DNA of 27,897 nt from JAVZYK01 sp049699715. GTDB lineage: Archaea > Nanobdellota > Nanobdellia > Pacearchaeales > UBA284. Under the pieces are notes generated by a model that saw only the letters and a program-made list of their open reading frames with translations, ran no database searches and had not been told where the DNA came from. The position numbers and the translations under genes were made by a program. The stretch spans positions 1 through 27,897 of the forward strand of contig JBNAVB010000009.1 in assembly GCA_049699715.1 (NCBI GenBank), given 5' to 3'. Shown here piece by piece: positions 1 to 6,815 of the stretch (its first letter is position 1; each line of letters begins with the position of its first letter).

Positions 1-392
1 GGTTCAGATATTTCCTTGTGTCCGTTTCCTATGTACTTATATGTTCTTGGACCAATCTTGTATTGGTCCCCGGTTTCCTTGATTCTTATCACAGTACATT
101 GATAAAAATCATTGCAGGAAGGAGATTTATCAAGCTGGTCTTCAAGAACCTCTATGTTATACCCAGAAGCTATCTTCTCCACTCCATACAAAAACAACTG
201 TTTGAGGTTCTCCACGAGATTATCACTAAGCTTCGGAAAGCCGGCATTGAAATGTTCTTTCAAATAGGCCTCTTGAGTGTCTTGTTTGGCAATCCTTCTG
301 CCATCTAGATCGTAGTTCAAACCCATTTCCGCAGGCGTCAAAAAGCCTTCAATATTCGGCTTGTTTGTTTTTTCTTTGGTTTCTTCTTCCAT
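1..392 (-). CDS. Hypothetical protein, N-terminal part only (runs off the left edge)
   Basis: An open frame begins with ATG at 392 on the minus strand and stays open for 130 codons to the window edge, so the C-terminus is not visible. The visible part begins MEEETKEKTNKPNIEGFLTP. It is hydrophilic and soluble in character, with no signal peptide or membrane segment. A short stretch around residues 50-75 looks helical (KLSDNLVENLKQLF). It lies 52 nt downstream of another unrecognised minus-strand gene with a similarly charged, soluble product, so the two may form one transcription unit. I do not recognise the family. The long open frame and the normal ATG are the main support. Confidence 0.6.
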   Translation of the reverse strand, partial: MEEETKEKTNKPNIEGFLTPAEMGLNYDLDGRRIAKQDTQEAYLKEHFNAGFPKLSDNLVENLKQLFLYGVEKIASGYNIEVLEDQLDKSPSCNDFYQCTVIRIKETGDQYKIGPRTYKYIGNGHKEISE

Positions 393-444
393 TTTAGATT
401 TAAAGGTAAGTTATTTTATTTTGAACTGAATCTGAGTTTGGATT

Positions 445-1197
445 TTAATTATTACTTTGCAGTTTATCACCACTTTCGGCAGTCCCCGAATTCTCGGATT
501 TCGGGTGCAAGATATTTTCAAGCGTATTATCTATGCTTTCAAGTATCTCTCCGACAAAATCCTGTATTGGCTCTGGAGTTTGATACTCTTCAAAAGGTTT
601 ATTAACTTCGGGAGGCTCTGGGAACTGAATCGCTTTCTCACTCTTAAGCTCTATTTCTGAGGGATCATAATCCGCTGCAGGCGTTTTGTTATTGTATGTT
701 TTATCTTGCAAATTTTTCAGATCAAATTTTATCCCAGTTAAAGTAGAGTGCTGCGATAATCCACACAAAAATTGTCTCGGATTTTCATATTTTAATAGTA
801 TCTTGTCTGCATCGTGCTTTTTCCTGAAAGCTTCCAATTCCTCGTTTGTTATAATCTCTCTATAATCCCCCGCTATGCATATAACCTTCTCATCCCCCCT
901 AGTGTAGATTTTGGAGTAGGTATCTAAGGAAGATTTATTGGATATAGTATAAACTGCCCCCACTTCATCTCTCCTGTTGAGGAATCTTTTGATTACAGAA
1001 TGTTCATGAGTTTTCCCGTTAAGGTTCTTGTCAATAATGAAGAGAGTAGTTCTTTTTGTTCTTTCTTTGTGTTGTAGGATAGGCCCCCCGAAGAACGGGT
1101 CAAAAGCTTCTTTTTGTTTCTCATTTGTTTTTGTTTCTACTTTTTCTGCTGTAGTGCCTTCCAACAAAGCTTTCAAATCAATTGGCTCTTGTGACAT
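445..1197 (-). CDS. Hypothetical soluble protein, 250 aa
   Basis: The 250-residue frame has an ATG start and a TAA stop. The N-terminus (about residues 1-35) is acidic, lysine-rich and probably disordered. The middle (about 50-165) mixes hydrophobic beta-like stretches (TTLFIIDKN, KVICIAGDY, DKILLKYENP) and may be the only folded domain, perhaps a small alpha/beta fold. The last 80 residues are rich in P, E and N and probably disordered. There is no membrane segment, cysteine cluster or nucleotide-binding motif that I can see. Upstream AT-rich DNA (ATTAAATAATTAAAA on the minus strand) could be the promoter. The partial gene at 1-392 follows on the same strand. I do not recognise the family and assign no function. 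Confidence 0.6.
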   Translation of the reverse strand: MSQEPIDLKALLEGTTAEKVETKTNEKQKEAFDPFFGGPILQHKERTKRTTLFIIDKNLNGKTHEHSVIKRFLNRRDEVGAVYTISNKSSLDTYSKIYTRGDEKVICIAGDYREIITNEELEAFRKKHDADKILLKYENPRQFLCGLSQHSTLTGIKFDLKNLQDKTYNNKTPAADYDPSEIELKSEKAIQFPEPPEVNKPFEEYQTPEPIQDFVGEILESIDNTLENILHPKSENSGTAESGDKLQSNN

Positions 1198-1278
1198 TTT
1201 TTATTTTTTTGAACCTTTTTAATTATTTAATTTTTATCTTTATTTATCTTATTTTCATTATTTTTATTTTGTGAATCG

Positions 1279-1317
1279 AAAAGCCGGGCGCACACTGGCC
1301 GAGTTGGCCCAGCTTTT
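1279..1317. other. Imperfect hairpin followed by a T-run
   Basis: AAAAGCCGGGC (1279-1289) can pair with GCCCAGCTTTT (1307-1317), 11 positions with one C-A mismatch. The loop contains a GGCC-GAGTT-GGCC inner stem. On the plus strand it runs into a T-rich tract at 1314-1324. It is the only GC-rich patch in an AT-rich spacer between a minus-strand gene (start 1197) and a plus-strand gene (start 1464). It could be part of an RNA, a decayed tRNA-like sequence or a terminator, but no plus-strand gene lies upstream for it to terminate. Confidence 0.3.
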
Positions 1318-1436
1318 CTTTTTTGTGCTAAATTACTTGAGCAAACTTAATTTATAAATAAACTTTCTAAAGCATTTATTAAAATAGGGAATTAAGCTTT
1401 ATATCTTGATTATAATATAAAGTATTGAAAGTAAAA

Positions 1437-1444
1437 TTTTTAAA
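1437..1444 (+). promoter_or_regulatory. TATA box of the membrane HTH gene
   Basis: TTTTTAAA ends 19 nt before the ATG at 1464. Archaeal transcription starts about 22-27 nt downstream of the TATA centre, so the mRNA would begin at or within a few bases of the start codon (leaderless). No Shine-Dalgarno sequence is present before this ATG. Confidence 0.5.
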
Positions 1445-1463
1445 CTGATAATCACTATATAAT

Positions 1464-2225
1464 ATGATGTTAAAGGTTAAGGGATTAATTTTGGCAGGCA
1501 TGCTCCTAGTTATGACTATCTTGGCTGTTTCCCATGTACAAGCCGCGACAATCCATGGGAGGATTTATGGTCCGGGCTTGGAAATGTTACAAAAAGCTAT
1601 AGTTGCAATAAATAGTACCCCAAGACAGAATTTGGTTGCTGCAGAAGGGATATATTCCTTTATTGTACCACAAGGCACTTATGAGATAGAAGCTTTTTAC
1701 ACAAGCCATGGAAGCTTGTTGTACACCAAAGAAACAATAACCGTTCCCCAGGAGGGCTCATTTACTTTAGACTTAATTTTGTTTGAAACACAGAATATAG
1801 AAGACATTAATTTCGATGAAACCGAGCTCAAGATGATTGAAGATTTGCTCAAAGAAAGAGAAAAAACAAACTGGGACTTAGTTTTAGGGATAATAGCAAT
1901 CTTGATTGTGGTTGCAGTGGCGATTTATTTGTTCTTAAAAACAAAAAGAAAAACAAAACCGGCAAGAAAACCAAGAAAACACAAGGGATTTAGGGCAAGA
2001 TCAGCCAAAAGCAAGTTCGAAGAAGAAAAACCAACAGGTGACGAAACTCTTGCCAAAACTTTAGAAATTCTCAAGCGCGAAAGGCGAGTCACACAAAGAG
2101 ATATCAGAAAAGAATTAAAGCTAAGTGAAGCTAAGACCTCTCTTATCATTGCAGATCTCGAAGCCCAAGGAAAAGTCAAGAAAATCAAGAGGGGCAGGGG
2201 CAATATAATTATATATCAAGAATAA
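1464..2225 (+). CDS. Membrane-anchored protein with outside beta domain and cytoplasmic winged HTH
   Basis: The predicted layout is a signal peptide (residues 1-27, likely cleavage after VQA), an extracytoplasmic domain (about 28-105) resembling a carboxypeptidase-regulatory/Ig-like beta sandwich (ATIHGRIYGPGLE, GTYEIEAFY), a charged linker, one membrane helix (about 137-158, LVLGIIAILIVVAVAIYLFL), a very basic stretch (159-185) and a C-terminal winged HTH (about 195-253). This matches the archaeal class of predicted membrane-associated transcription regulators (COG2512-like), which could link an outside signal to DNA binding. That function is inferred from architecture. A second ATG follows immediately, and either start keeps the signal peptide. 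It stands alone, with tRNA-Val downstream in the same direction. Confidence 0.75.
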   Translation: MMLKVKGLILAGMLLVMTILAVSHVQAATIHGRIYGPGLEMLQKAIVAINSTPRQNLVAAEGIYSFIVPQGTYEIEAFYTSHGSLLYTKETITVPQEGSFTLDLILFETQNIEDINFDETELKMIEDLLKEREKTNWDLVLGIIAILIVVAVAIYLFLKTKRKTKPARKPRKHKGFRARSAKSKFEEEKPTGDETLAKTLEILKRERRVTQRDIRKELKLSEAKTSLIIADLEAQGKVKKIKRGRGNIIIYQE

Positions 2226-2228
2226 ATC

Positions 2229-2237
2229 TTTTTAAAT
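2229..2237 (+). promoter_or_regulatory. TATA box of tRNA-Val
   Basis: TTTTTAAAT ends 22 nt before the first base of the tRNA at 2260, the same spacing seen for the tRNA-Asn, tRNA-Ile and tRNA-Lys genes here. It lies just after the stop codon of the membrane HTH gene. Confidence 0.55.
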
Positions 2238-2259
2238 TCTCAAAACATTATAATCACAA

Positions 2260-2332
2260 GGACCCGTGGTCTAATGGTTAAGACACCACTCTCACACAGT
2301 GGAGATCGCTGGTTCAATTCCAGCCGGGTCCA
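2260..2332 (+). tRNA. tRNA-Val (anticodon CAC)
   Basis: A full cloverleaf is visible. The acceptor stem is GGACCCG/CGGGTCC, the D stem GTCT/AGAC, the anticodon stem CCACT/AGTGG with loop CTCACAC (anticodon CAC), the variable region AGATC, and the T stem GCTGG/CCAGC with loop TTCAATT. The discriminator is A. CCA is not encoded. It is intronless and 73 nt long. Confidence 0.95.
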
Positions 2333-2451
2333 TTTTCAACTTTTATTATTCATAATAAAATGATTAAAATGGGAAAAATTAGATAAATAAACAGAGAAAA
2401 ATCATCATCCGCACCAATCTAAAGGTATTTCCTACAAATTCCCACAAAAAA

Positions 2452-2459
2452 TTTTTAAA
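2452..2459 (+). promoter_or_regulatory. TATA box of the Hsp20 gene
   Basis: TTTTTAAA lies about 70 nt before the ATG at 2530, predicting a 5' leader of roughly 45 nt. This differs from the mostly leaderless genes around it and fits with the strong Shine-Dalgarno sequence of this gene. Confidence 0.4.
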
Positions 2460-2518
2460 TTTTTATCTCCAATAAAATAATAAGATAATAAGTAAGATAA
2501 TAAATCAAAATAAAAAAA

Positions 2519-2524
2519 GGAGGT
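2519..2524 (+). promoter_or_regulatory. Strong Shine-Dalgarno site (GGAGGT) of the Hsp20 gene
   Basis: GGAGGT lies 5 nt before ATG 2530. It fixes the start at 2530 rather than at the in-frame TTG at 2524, which overlaps the site itself. It is the clearest ribosome binding site in the window. Confidence 0.75.
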
Positions 2525-2529
2525 TGAAA

Positions 2530-2952
2530 ATGTTCGATGATTTCGAAGATGAATTAAGACGAATGAGAAGGCTTATGAGACATTTTTGGGAATTTAGACC
2601 TCAATTCACAATAGAAATGCCAGAATTTCGAGAGCCTTTAGTTGACATGGAAGAAACAGAAAATGAATTGAAGTTAACAGTAGAACTGCCAGGCATTTCT
2701 AAGGAAGACATTGACGTGGATGTTACAGCAGATACTATAACTGTAAAAGCAAAGAAAAGGGAAGCCATGGAAGAAAAGAGAAAAGGATTTTACAGAGCAG
2801 AAAGATCTTACAAGGGATTCTACAGGAGCATGACACTGCCTTGCAAAGTAGTCCCAGAAAAAGTAGAGGCTGGCTACAAAGACGGCATCTTGACAATAGT
2901 GCTGCCAAAGGCTGAGAAAAAAGTGGCAACAAAAAAAATCAAAGTCAAGTAA
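2530..2952 (+). CDS. Small heat-shock protein, Hsp20/alpha-crystallin family
   Basis: This is a 140-residue ATP-independent chaperone expected to bind unfolding proteins as large oligomers. A short helical N-terminal arm (MFDDFEDELRRMRRLM) is followed by the alpha-crystallin domain (about residues 35-125), with the typical PLVDMEETENELKLTVELPG opening and the late-domain motif YKDGILTIVLPK, the family's (D/N)GxL signature. The tail ends KKIKVK, matching the C-terminal I-x-I/V anchoring motif. Length is normal for the family. The start at 2530 is set by the Shine-Dalgarno GGAGGT. A T-rich termination region follows. No operon partner is evident. Confidence 0.93.
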   Translation: MFDDFEDELRRMRRLMRHFWEFRPQFTIEMPEFREPLVDMEETENELKLTVELPGISKEDIDVDVTADTITVKAKKREAMEEKRKGFYRAERSYKGFYRSMTLPCKVVPEKVEAGYKDGILTIVLPKAEKKVATKKIKVK

Positions 2953-2955
2953 TCT

Positions 2956-3010
2956 TTATTTTAATTTTTTATTTTTCGTTTGTTTTTTTACTTCTCTTTT
3001 TAATTATTTC
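2956..3010 (+). terminator. T-rich tract after the Hsp20 gene
   Basis: Several T runs of 5-7 occur directly after the stop codon at 2952. Archaeal RNA polymerase terminates at such oligo-T tracts without needing a hairpin. Confidence 0.45.
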
Positions 3011-3109
3011 TGCTTTAGTTAAAACAAGTTTAACACGAAAATTATTGATGAATCTCGCTTTTGAACTTTTTTCTCCTTCTTATAGCTTAACTGAAATTAA
3101 GAATATATT

Positions 3110-3117
3110 TATAAAAA
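3110..3117 (+). promoter_or_regulatory. Possible TATA box in front of the structured element
   Basis: ATTTATAA-type sequence (around TTTATAAA) sits about 30 nt before the first stem of the element at 3138-3420, at the distance expected for transcription to begin near 3138-3145. It would drive a non-coding RNA. The assignment rests only on sequence and spacing. Confidence 0.3.
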
Positions 3118-3137
3118 AGCTAAATAGCATTCCCCAA

Positions 3138-3420
3138 TTGATGCTATCGCAAGAAATCTACATGACTTTAATCTGTAGATGAATTGCGATGATAATCTTT
3201 TTCTATCATGAGTTGCTAGCATAAGCAAGAGCTTGATGCTAGCTCCTTGAAGATATCCCAACGGACACCTTTGGAGTAGGGGAAAATTTGCAGCCTCTTT
3301 AGGGTTTATACAAATAGAAGTTGCCAACGGATATATAAGAAACCAAGACATTCATCATGGAACTGTCTGGATAGATTGATCAGCGACGGAAGCTGGGGCT
3401 TTTAAGCCCCAGAGGATGTC
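3138..3420 (+). mobile_element. Structured element with IS200/IS605-like ends and no transposase (mini-element or omega-RNA-like remnant)
   Basis: This non-coding stretch of about 280 nt is densely self-complementary. At the left, ATCGCAA/TTGCGAT encloses a GAA/GAA internal loop and ATCTACA/TGTAGAT (3146-3190). A middle hairpin pairs GCTAGCAT/ATGCTAGC with an inner AAGC/GCTT (3215-3243). At the right, CTGGGGCT/AGCCCCAG closes on TTTA (3393-3412). A double stem holding a GACTTTA-type loop and GAATTGC at one end, plus a GGGGCTTTTAAGCCCC hairpin at the other, resembles the ends of IS200/IS605-family elements. TTGAT at 3138-3142 matches a target motif known for that family (ISDra2). No transposase or TnpB frame is visible. 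It could instead be a stand-alone ncRNA. Confidence 0.45.
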
Positions 3421-3427
3421 ACATAAT

Positions 3428-5263
3428 TTACTCGACCTTGCTTCCTGGCTCGATTTCCTTTTCAGGCGTAATCAAGATGACTTTACTTTTATCGTTGTTC
3501 ACTGCAGCCAAAATCATACCTCCACTTTTCACTCCTCTGACTTCTTTAGGCTCAAGGTTAGTAAAAACAATTATTTGCTTGCCTTTCAATTCTTTTTCAT
3601 TGTAATACTGCTTTATCCCCGCAACAAGCGTTCTCTTTCCTAGTTCCTTGCCCAAGTCAATCTCAAGTAACACTAGCTTGTCTGCATTGGGATGGGGTTT
3701 CACTCCAACTATTTTGCCTACCCTTAAATCAAGTTTCGCCCATTCGTTGAATGGAATTGTTTCCATTTTCTCTTTTGTTTGCGCCTCCTTTTCTTTTATT
3801 TCTTCTGGTTTTTCTATTTTCTTTTCAATTTCAATCTTCTTGAACAAGATTTCTGATTTTTTTATTTTTTTTATTTCTAAAGGCTTATTTATTTGTTCTA
3901 TATTTTTAATTTCGAATCCAAGCAGCTTTGTAATCTTCTCGCTCGTTTCAGGGATAAAGGGCCATAATAGTATTGCAATTGCCTTGATGCTATCGCAAAG
4001 CTCGAACAGTTTTTTCTTGTCATGGCTTTTCCACAACTCATTTTCTTGAATGTAGAGATTACATGAATCAATAAATTCAAAAACTAAAGCAAGAGCTTTA
4101 TCTAACTCATAATTTTTAAGACAAGTTTTTATATCCTTGAATTTTAATTTCTTTAACAAATTATTCTCACATTTTTCCATCCCATATTGTTCTGCCAAAG
4201 CCGAGACTCTCGAGACAAGATTTCCTAACTTGTCTGCAAGCTCGCTATTATTCCTCTCTACTAGAATGTCTTCATCATAATCAGAATCTTCGAATACAGA
4301 GCAGCGCAATAAAGAGTATCTTACAACATCTGCCCCATATTTGTCAACAAGTTCTATAGGGTCTATTGTAACTCCGGAACTTTTGCTTATCTTTCTGCCG
4401 CTCAAATTCAAATAACCATGAACTAGTAATTTTTTTGGCAAATCATAACCTGCAGATATTAGTATTGCAGGCCATATCACGCTATGAAACCAATTAATGC
4501 CCTTGCCAATTACATGCAAATCAGCTGGCCAATTTCCATTTGCTCCACTTATATAGTTACTCAACGCATCTATCCAAACATAAATCTTGTGTTTTCTATC
4601 AAACGGAACATCAATGCCCCAGTCAAGGCCTTGTCTTGAAACACACAGATCTCTTAGCTCTTCTTCCTTGAGCCTTGACAAAATTTCATTTTTTCTTTTT
4701 TCCGGCACAATATGATTATTAACAAACTTTATTATTTGTTGCTTATACTTGCTTAATCTGAAGAAATAAGCTTCTTCTTTTAACATAGCAATCTTGCGAT
4801 TGGGGTGTTCAGGGCATTTTCCATTCACTAAATCTTTTTCAGTCTTGTAAGCCTCACAGCCATAACAATATAATCCTTCATAAGTTCCTTTGTAAATATC
4901 GCCCTTTTTGTAAACTTCCTCAAATACCTCTTGTGCAACCTTAACATGCCTTGTTTCTGTTGTTCTGATGAAATCATTATTGCTCAAGTTAAGTTTCTTA
5001 CAAAGTTCTATAAATGCCTTAACATTCTTGTCAACAAACTGCTTTGTTGGCATGCCTGCTTCTTTAGCAGCTTGAGCATTCTTTTGAGCATTTTCATCAG
5101 TTCCAGTCAAGAAAAAAACCTCCCGGCCTTGAAGTCTGTACCATCTTGCTATAGCATCAGCTAAGACTTTCTCGAAAGCATGGCCGATGTGGGGTCTTGC
5201 GTTAACATAGTCTATTGCTGTTGTTATGTAAAATTCCTTGCCTCTCTTTTTATTTTTTATCAT
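3428..5263 (-). CDS. metG: Methionyl-tRNA synthetase with C-terminal tRNA-binding OB domain
   Basis: This enzyme charges tRNA-Met with methionine using ATP. The ATG at 5263 gives 611 residues; upstream TTG and CTG codons are less likely. Seen features are the Rossmann catalytic core with HIGH at 25-28, a single zinc knuckle with C133, C136, C150 and H153, the KISKS signature at 291-295, an alpha-helical anticodon-binding domain (about 330-450), a lysine/glutamate-rich linker (about 460-500) and a Trbp111/EMAP-type OB fold (about 501-611, WAKLDLRVGKIVGVKPHPNA). The sequence style (KIYVWIDALSNYISG) and the one-knuckle arrangement resemble bacterial-type MetRS more than the classical archaeal enzyme, suggesting old transfer. 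It appears to be transcribed alone. Confidence 0.95.
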   Translation of the reverse strand: MIKNKKRGKEFYITTAIDYVNARPHIGHAFEKVLADAIARWYRLQGREVFFLTGTDENAQKNAQAAKEAGMPTKQFVDKNVKAFIELCKKLNLSNNDFIRTTETRHVKVAQEVFEEVYKKGDIYKGTYEGLYCYGCEAYKTEKDLVNGKCPEHPNRKIAMLKEEAYFFRLSKYKQQIIKFVNNHIVPEKRKNEILSRLKEEELRDLCVSRQGLDWGIDVPFDRKHKIYVWIDALSNYISGANGNWPADLHVIGKGINWFHSVIWPAILISAGYDLPKKLLVHGYLNLSGRKISKSSGVTIDPIELVDKYGADVVRYSLLRCSVFEDSDYDEDILVERNNSELADKLGNLVSRVSALAEQYGMEKCENNLLKKLKFKDIKTCLKNYELDKALALVFEFIDSCNLYIQENELWKSHDKKKLFELCDSIKAIAILLWPFIPETSEKITKLLGFEIKNIEQINKPLEIKKIKKSEILFKKIEIEKKIEKPEEIKEKEAQTKEKMETIPFNEWAKLDLRVGKIVGVKPHPNADKLVLLEIDLGKELGKRTLVAGIKQYYNEKELKGKQIIVFTNLEPKEVRGVKSGGMILAAVNNDKSKVILITPEKEIEPGSKVE

Positions 5264-5310
5264 CAGCAATTAAAGAAAAGCGTGCTTAAAAAAGTTTTCT
5301 TAAATTTCAA

Positions 5311-5712
5311 TTAGGTATTCAATATCTTTTCAAGCTTGCTGGCAACATAGTTCTCTATTCTGTCACTATCTTCACCTTCATATAAATTAATATCTTTTTT
5401 TAGTTCACCGTTATATGCTCTCTTTAATTTATATAGGTCTATAACCCTATTATGGGTATCTATCTTTAATATTCTATAATGTAAATCTTGAATTTTGCCA
5501 TTTACTTGTTTGGCTTCTATTGGTTTTGATACCTGCCCGTAAATAATTCCGGTGATATCTTCTATTTGCCTCTTGTCTGTATTAATGATCAAGAAATAAT
5601 ATAGCGTTTCTTCTGTTTCTGGGTTCCCTTTAAAATTCCAGTATAAAGGCCTTGTTCTTGGTTTTTTCGCTTTCTTTTCTATTATCTCTTTATCACTTGG
5701 CTTTATTCTCAT
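5311..5712 (-). CDS. Hypothetical protein, 133 aa
   Basis: This is a soluble, charged protein that I do not recognise. The basic N-terminus (IIEKKAKKPRTRPLYW) is followed by alternating hydrophobic stretches (ETLYYFLIINTDKRQIEDITG, about 35-55; LHYRILKIDTHNRVIDLYKL, about 77-96) that suggest a small beta-rich fold, then an acidic helical tail. The start at 5712 has AAGG and GGAGG purine-rich sites upstream on the minus strand. A TATA-like AAATTTTTAAA (around 5788-5798) lies far enough away to leave a leader of about 50-60 nt. It lies 47 nt upstream of metG in the same direction. No function is assigned. Confidence 0.6.
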   Translation of the reverse strand: MRIKPSDKEIIEKKAKKPRTRPLYWNFKGNPETEETLYYFLIINTDKRQIEDITGIIYGQVSKPIEAKQVNGKIQDLHYRILKIDTHNRVIDLYKLKRAYNGELKKDINLYEGEDSDRIENYVASKLEKILNT

Positions 5713-5719
5713 TTTTTCC

Positions 5720-5755
5720 TTAGCTCCTCCTTAGCCTTTCTTTGGCCTTTCTCAT
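5720..5755 (-). other. Possible 11-codon upstream ORF in the leader of the 5712 gene
   Basis: On the minus strand an ATG at 5755 opens a frame encoding MRKAKERLRRS that stops at 5720, 7 nt before the ATG at 5712. It lies inside the predicted leader and contains the purine-rich stretch that would act as ribosome binding site for the main gene. It may be chance. Confidence 0.2.
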
Positions 5756-5983
5756 TAGTTTTGCCTTTTTTCACTAATTGCATAAACTTTAAAAATTTAA
5801 CTAGAGCTATGGAGCTGTAGAAATTTCAGTTTCAGCTCAAATAGGGCTAAATTAAGCAAACTTTTCGAAGATAAATCGGAAATAAGCCAAAATTACGATT
5901 TGTAAGTTAAGAAATGCCCTTTACCGAAGAAAAAGCTAATTTCCTTTCTACAACGCCATCTCGAATGCTTTCGACGCTTTAAC

Positions 5984-6358
5984 TCATTTCATCCCAGCAG
6001 GCTTTTGGAATTTTGGCAACTTGACTGAAACAGACTTACCTTTATTATAATTTTCAATATATAGATTAATTATTTTTTCTAGTTTCCCCAGATGCGCGAG
6101 ATTTTTATAATAAATCTTTAAAGTACACATTGAATGCATGTTCTGATTGCTTCTTTCATATTCTATTATTAACTTAGAGTCTTCTTGTTTTGAAAGGATG
6201 TTAAAACAATGGCATTCAATGTAGGGCTTCTGATGTAGTTCTACAATAAGTTCTTGTAAGGGCCCAAAAATTCTTCTTGTTTTGGGGCAATAGAAAAAAC
6301 TTTTTCCTTGATCATCTTGCTTATCGCCTACAGGCACAAACATAAATTTCATTTCCAT
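5984..6358 (-). CDS. Hypothetical protein, 124 aa
   Basis: This is a small soluble protein of unknown family. The N-terminal part (MEMKFMFVPVGDKQDDQGKS, then FFYCPKTRRIFGPLQELIVE) suggests a beta hairpin packed on a helix. A cysteine/histidine patch (YIECHCFNIL, about residues 47-56) and another cysteine at about 79 are present but do not form a clear zinc motif. The C-terminus is basic. It starts 1 nt after the stop of the upstream deoxyribosyltransferase-like gene, so the two are almost certainly cotranscribed and may be coupled in translation. A second in-frame ATG two codons later is an alternative start. No function is assigned. Confidence 0.62.
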   Translation of the reverse strand: MEMKFMFVPVGDKQDDQGKSFFYCPKTRRIFGPLQELIVELHQKPYIECHCFNILSKQEDSKLIIEYERSNQNMHSMCTLKIYYKNLAHLGKLEKIINLYIENYNKGKSVSVKLPKFQKPAGMK

Positions 6359-6359
6359 T

Positions 6360-6743
6360 TTATTCTATTGCTTTTTTCTTTTCTTCTTGCTCTCTCCAGC
6401 TAAGCAAATCCTCTAAATTATAAAAAACTGGGATGTTTAAACTTTTTGCTAACTCTATCTCCTTTTTTGCACCATTACTATTTTTCCAATTGTCACAAGC
6501 ATAAACAACCTCAGAAGCCTTAAGCCATTCTTGTGAATTTTCGAAATAGTCGTTATATTCATAGTCCCCGGCAACAAGCCCCATCAAGAAATCCAAACAA
6601 GGAACATAGACGCTAAAACCCCTTTTTCTGACTTTTTCCGCTTCTTTAATCATAAAGTGAAGATTCTTTATATAATCAACAGCCATATCATTTAATTTTC
6701 CAGCTATGTAAACTCTATATTTTCTATTGTCTTTCTTTTCCAT
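6360..6743 (-). CDS. Nucleoside 2-deoxyribosyltransferase-like protein (DUF4406-like)
   Basis: The 127-residue protein has the pattern of the DUF4406/nucleoside 2-deoxyribosyltransferase-like superfamily: YIAGKL near the N-terminus, a helix with repeated charged residues, VYVPCLDFLMGL, WLKASEVVYACDNWKNSNGAKKEIELA, and a final beta strand NIPVFYNLEDL. Relatives cleave the N-glycosidic bond of nucleosides or nucleotides; the real substrate here is unknown. ATG 6743 is chosen over TTG 6767 because the palindromic TATA box at 6774-6781 predicts transcription starting near 6750, inside the longer version. It is followed after 1 nt by the hypothetical gene at 5984-6358. Its promoter region is shared with the divergent tRNA-Gly. 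Confidence 0.7.
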   Translation of the reverse strand: MEKKDNRKYRVYIAGKLNDMAVDYIKNLHFMIKEAEKVRKRGFSVYVPCLDFLMGLVAGDYEYNDYFENSQEWLKASEVVYACDNWKNSNGAKKEIELAKSLNIPVFYNLEDLLSWREQEEKKKAIE

Positions 6744-6773
6744 TTTTTCTAAGATATTCCTCAACAATCAAAA

Positions 6774-6781
6774 TTTATAAA
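6774..6781. promoter_or_regulatory. Palindromic TATA box between the 6743 gene and tRNA-Gly
   Basis: TTTATAAA reads the same on both strands and lies 30 nt upstream of the minus-strand ATG 6743. For tRNA-Gly (6816) it is 34 nt away, a little far; TTTATTTA at 6784-6791 is better spaced for the tRNA. Confidence 0.4.
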
Positions 6782-6815
6782 GATTTATTTACTTAAGAAT
6801 ATACAACAACTAAAT

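Noticed and set aside
18..308. Plus-strand frame of 96 codons at the left edge.
   Set aside because: It lies antisense to a better supported minus-strand frame starting at 392, and its composition is unlike a real protein here.
2395..2412. ATGATGA on the minus strand near 2405 resembles a C box.
   Set aside because: There is no CTGA within the expected 50-60 nt.
3046..3093. A TGATGA followed about 40 nt later by CTGA suggested a box C/D sRNA.
   Set aside because: The base before TGATGA is T rather than a purine, no internal C'/D' boxes are visible, and the region is a T-rich spacer after Hsp20.
3109..3351. Minus-strand 80-codon frame in the metG/Hsp20 spacer.
   Set aside because: It overlaps strong hairpins of the structured element and resembles no protein.
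3138..3998. The 15-mer TTGATGCTATCGCAA occurs at 3138-3152 (left end of the structured element) and at 3984-3998 inside metG.
   Set aside because: Roughly one exact 15-nt match somewhere in 28 kb is expected by chance, and the copy in metG is explained by its codons. Guides of IS605/TnpB systems lie at the right end, not here.
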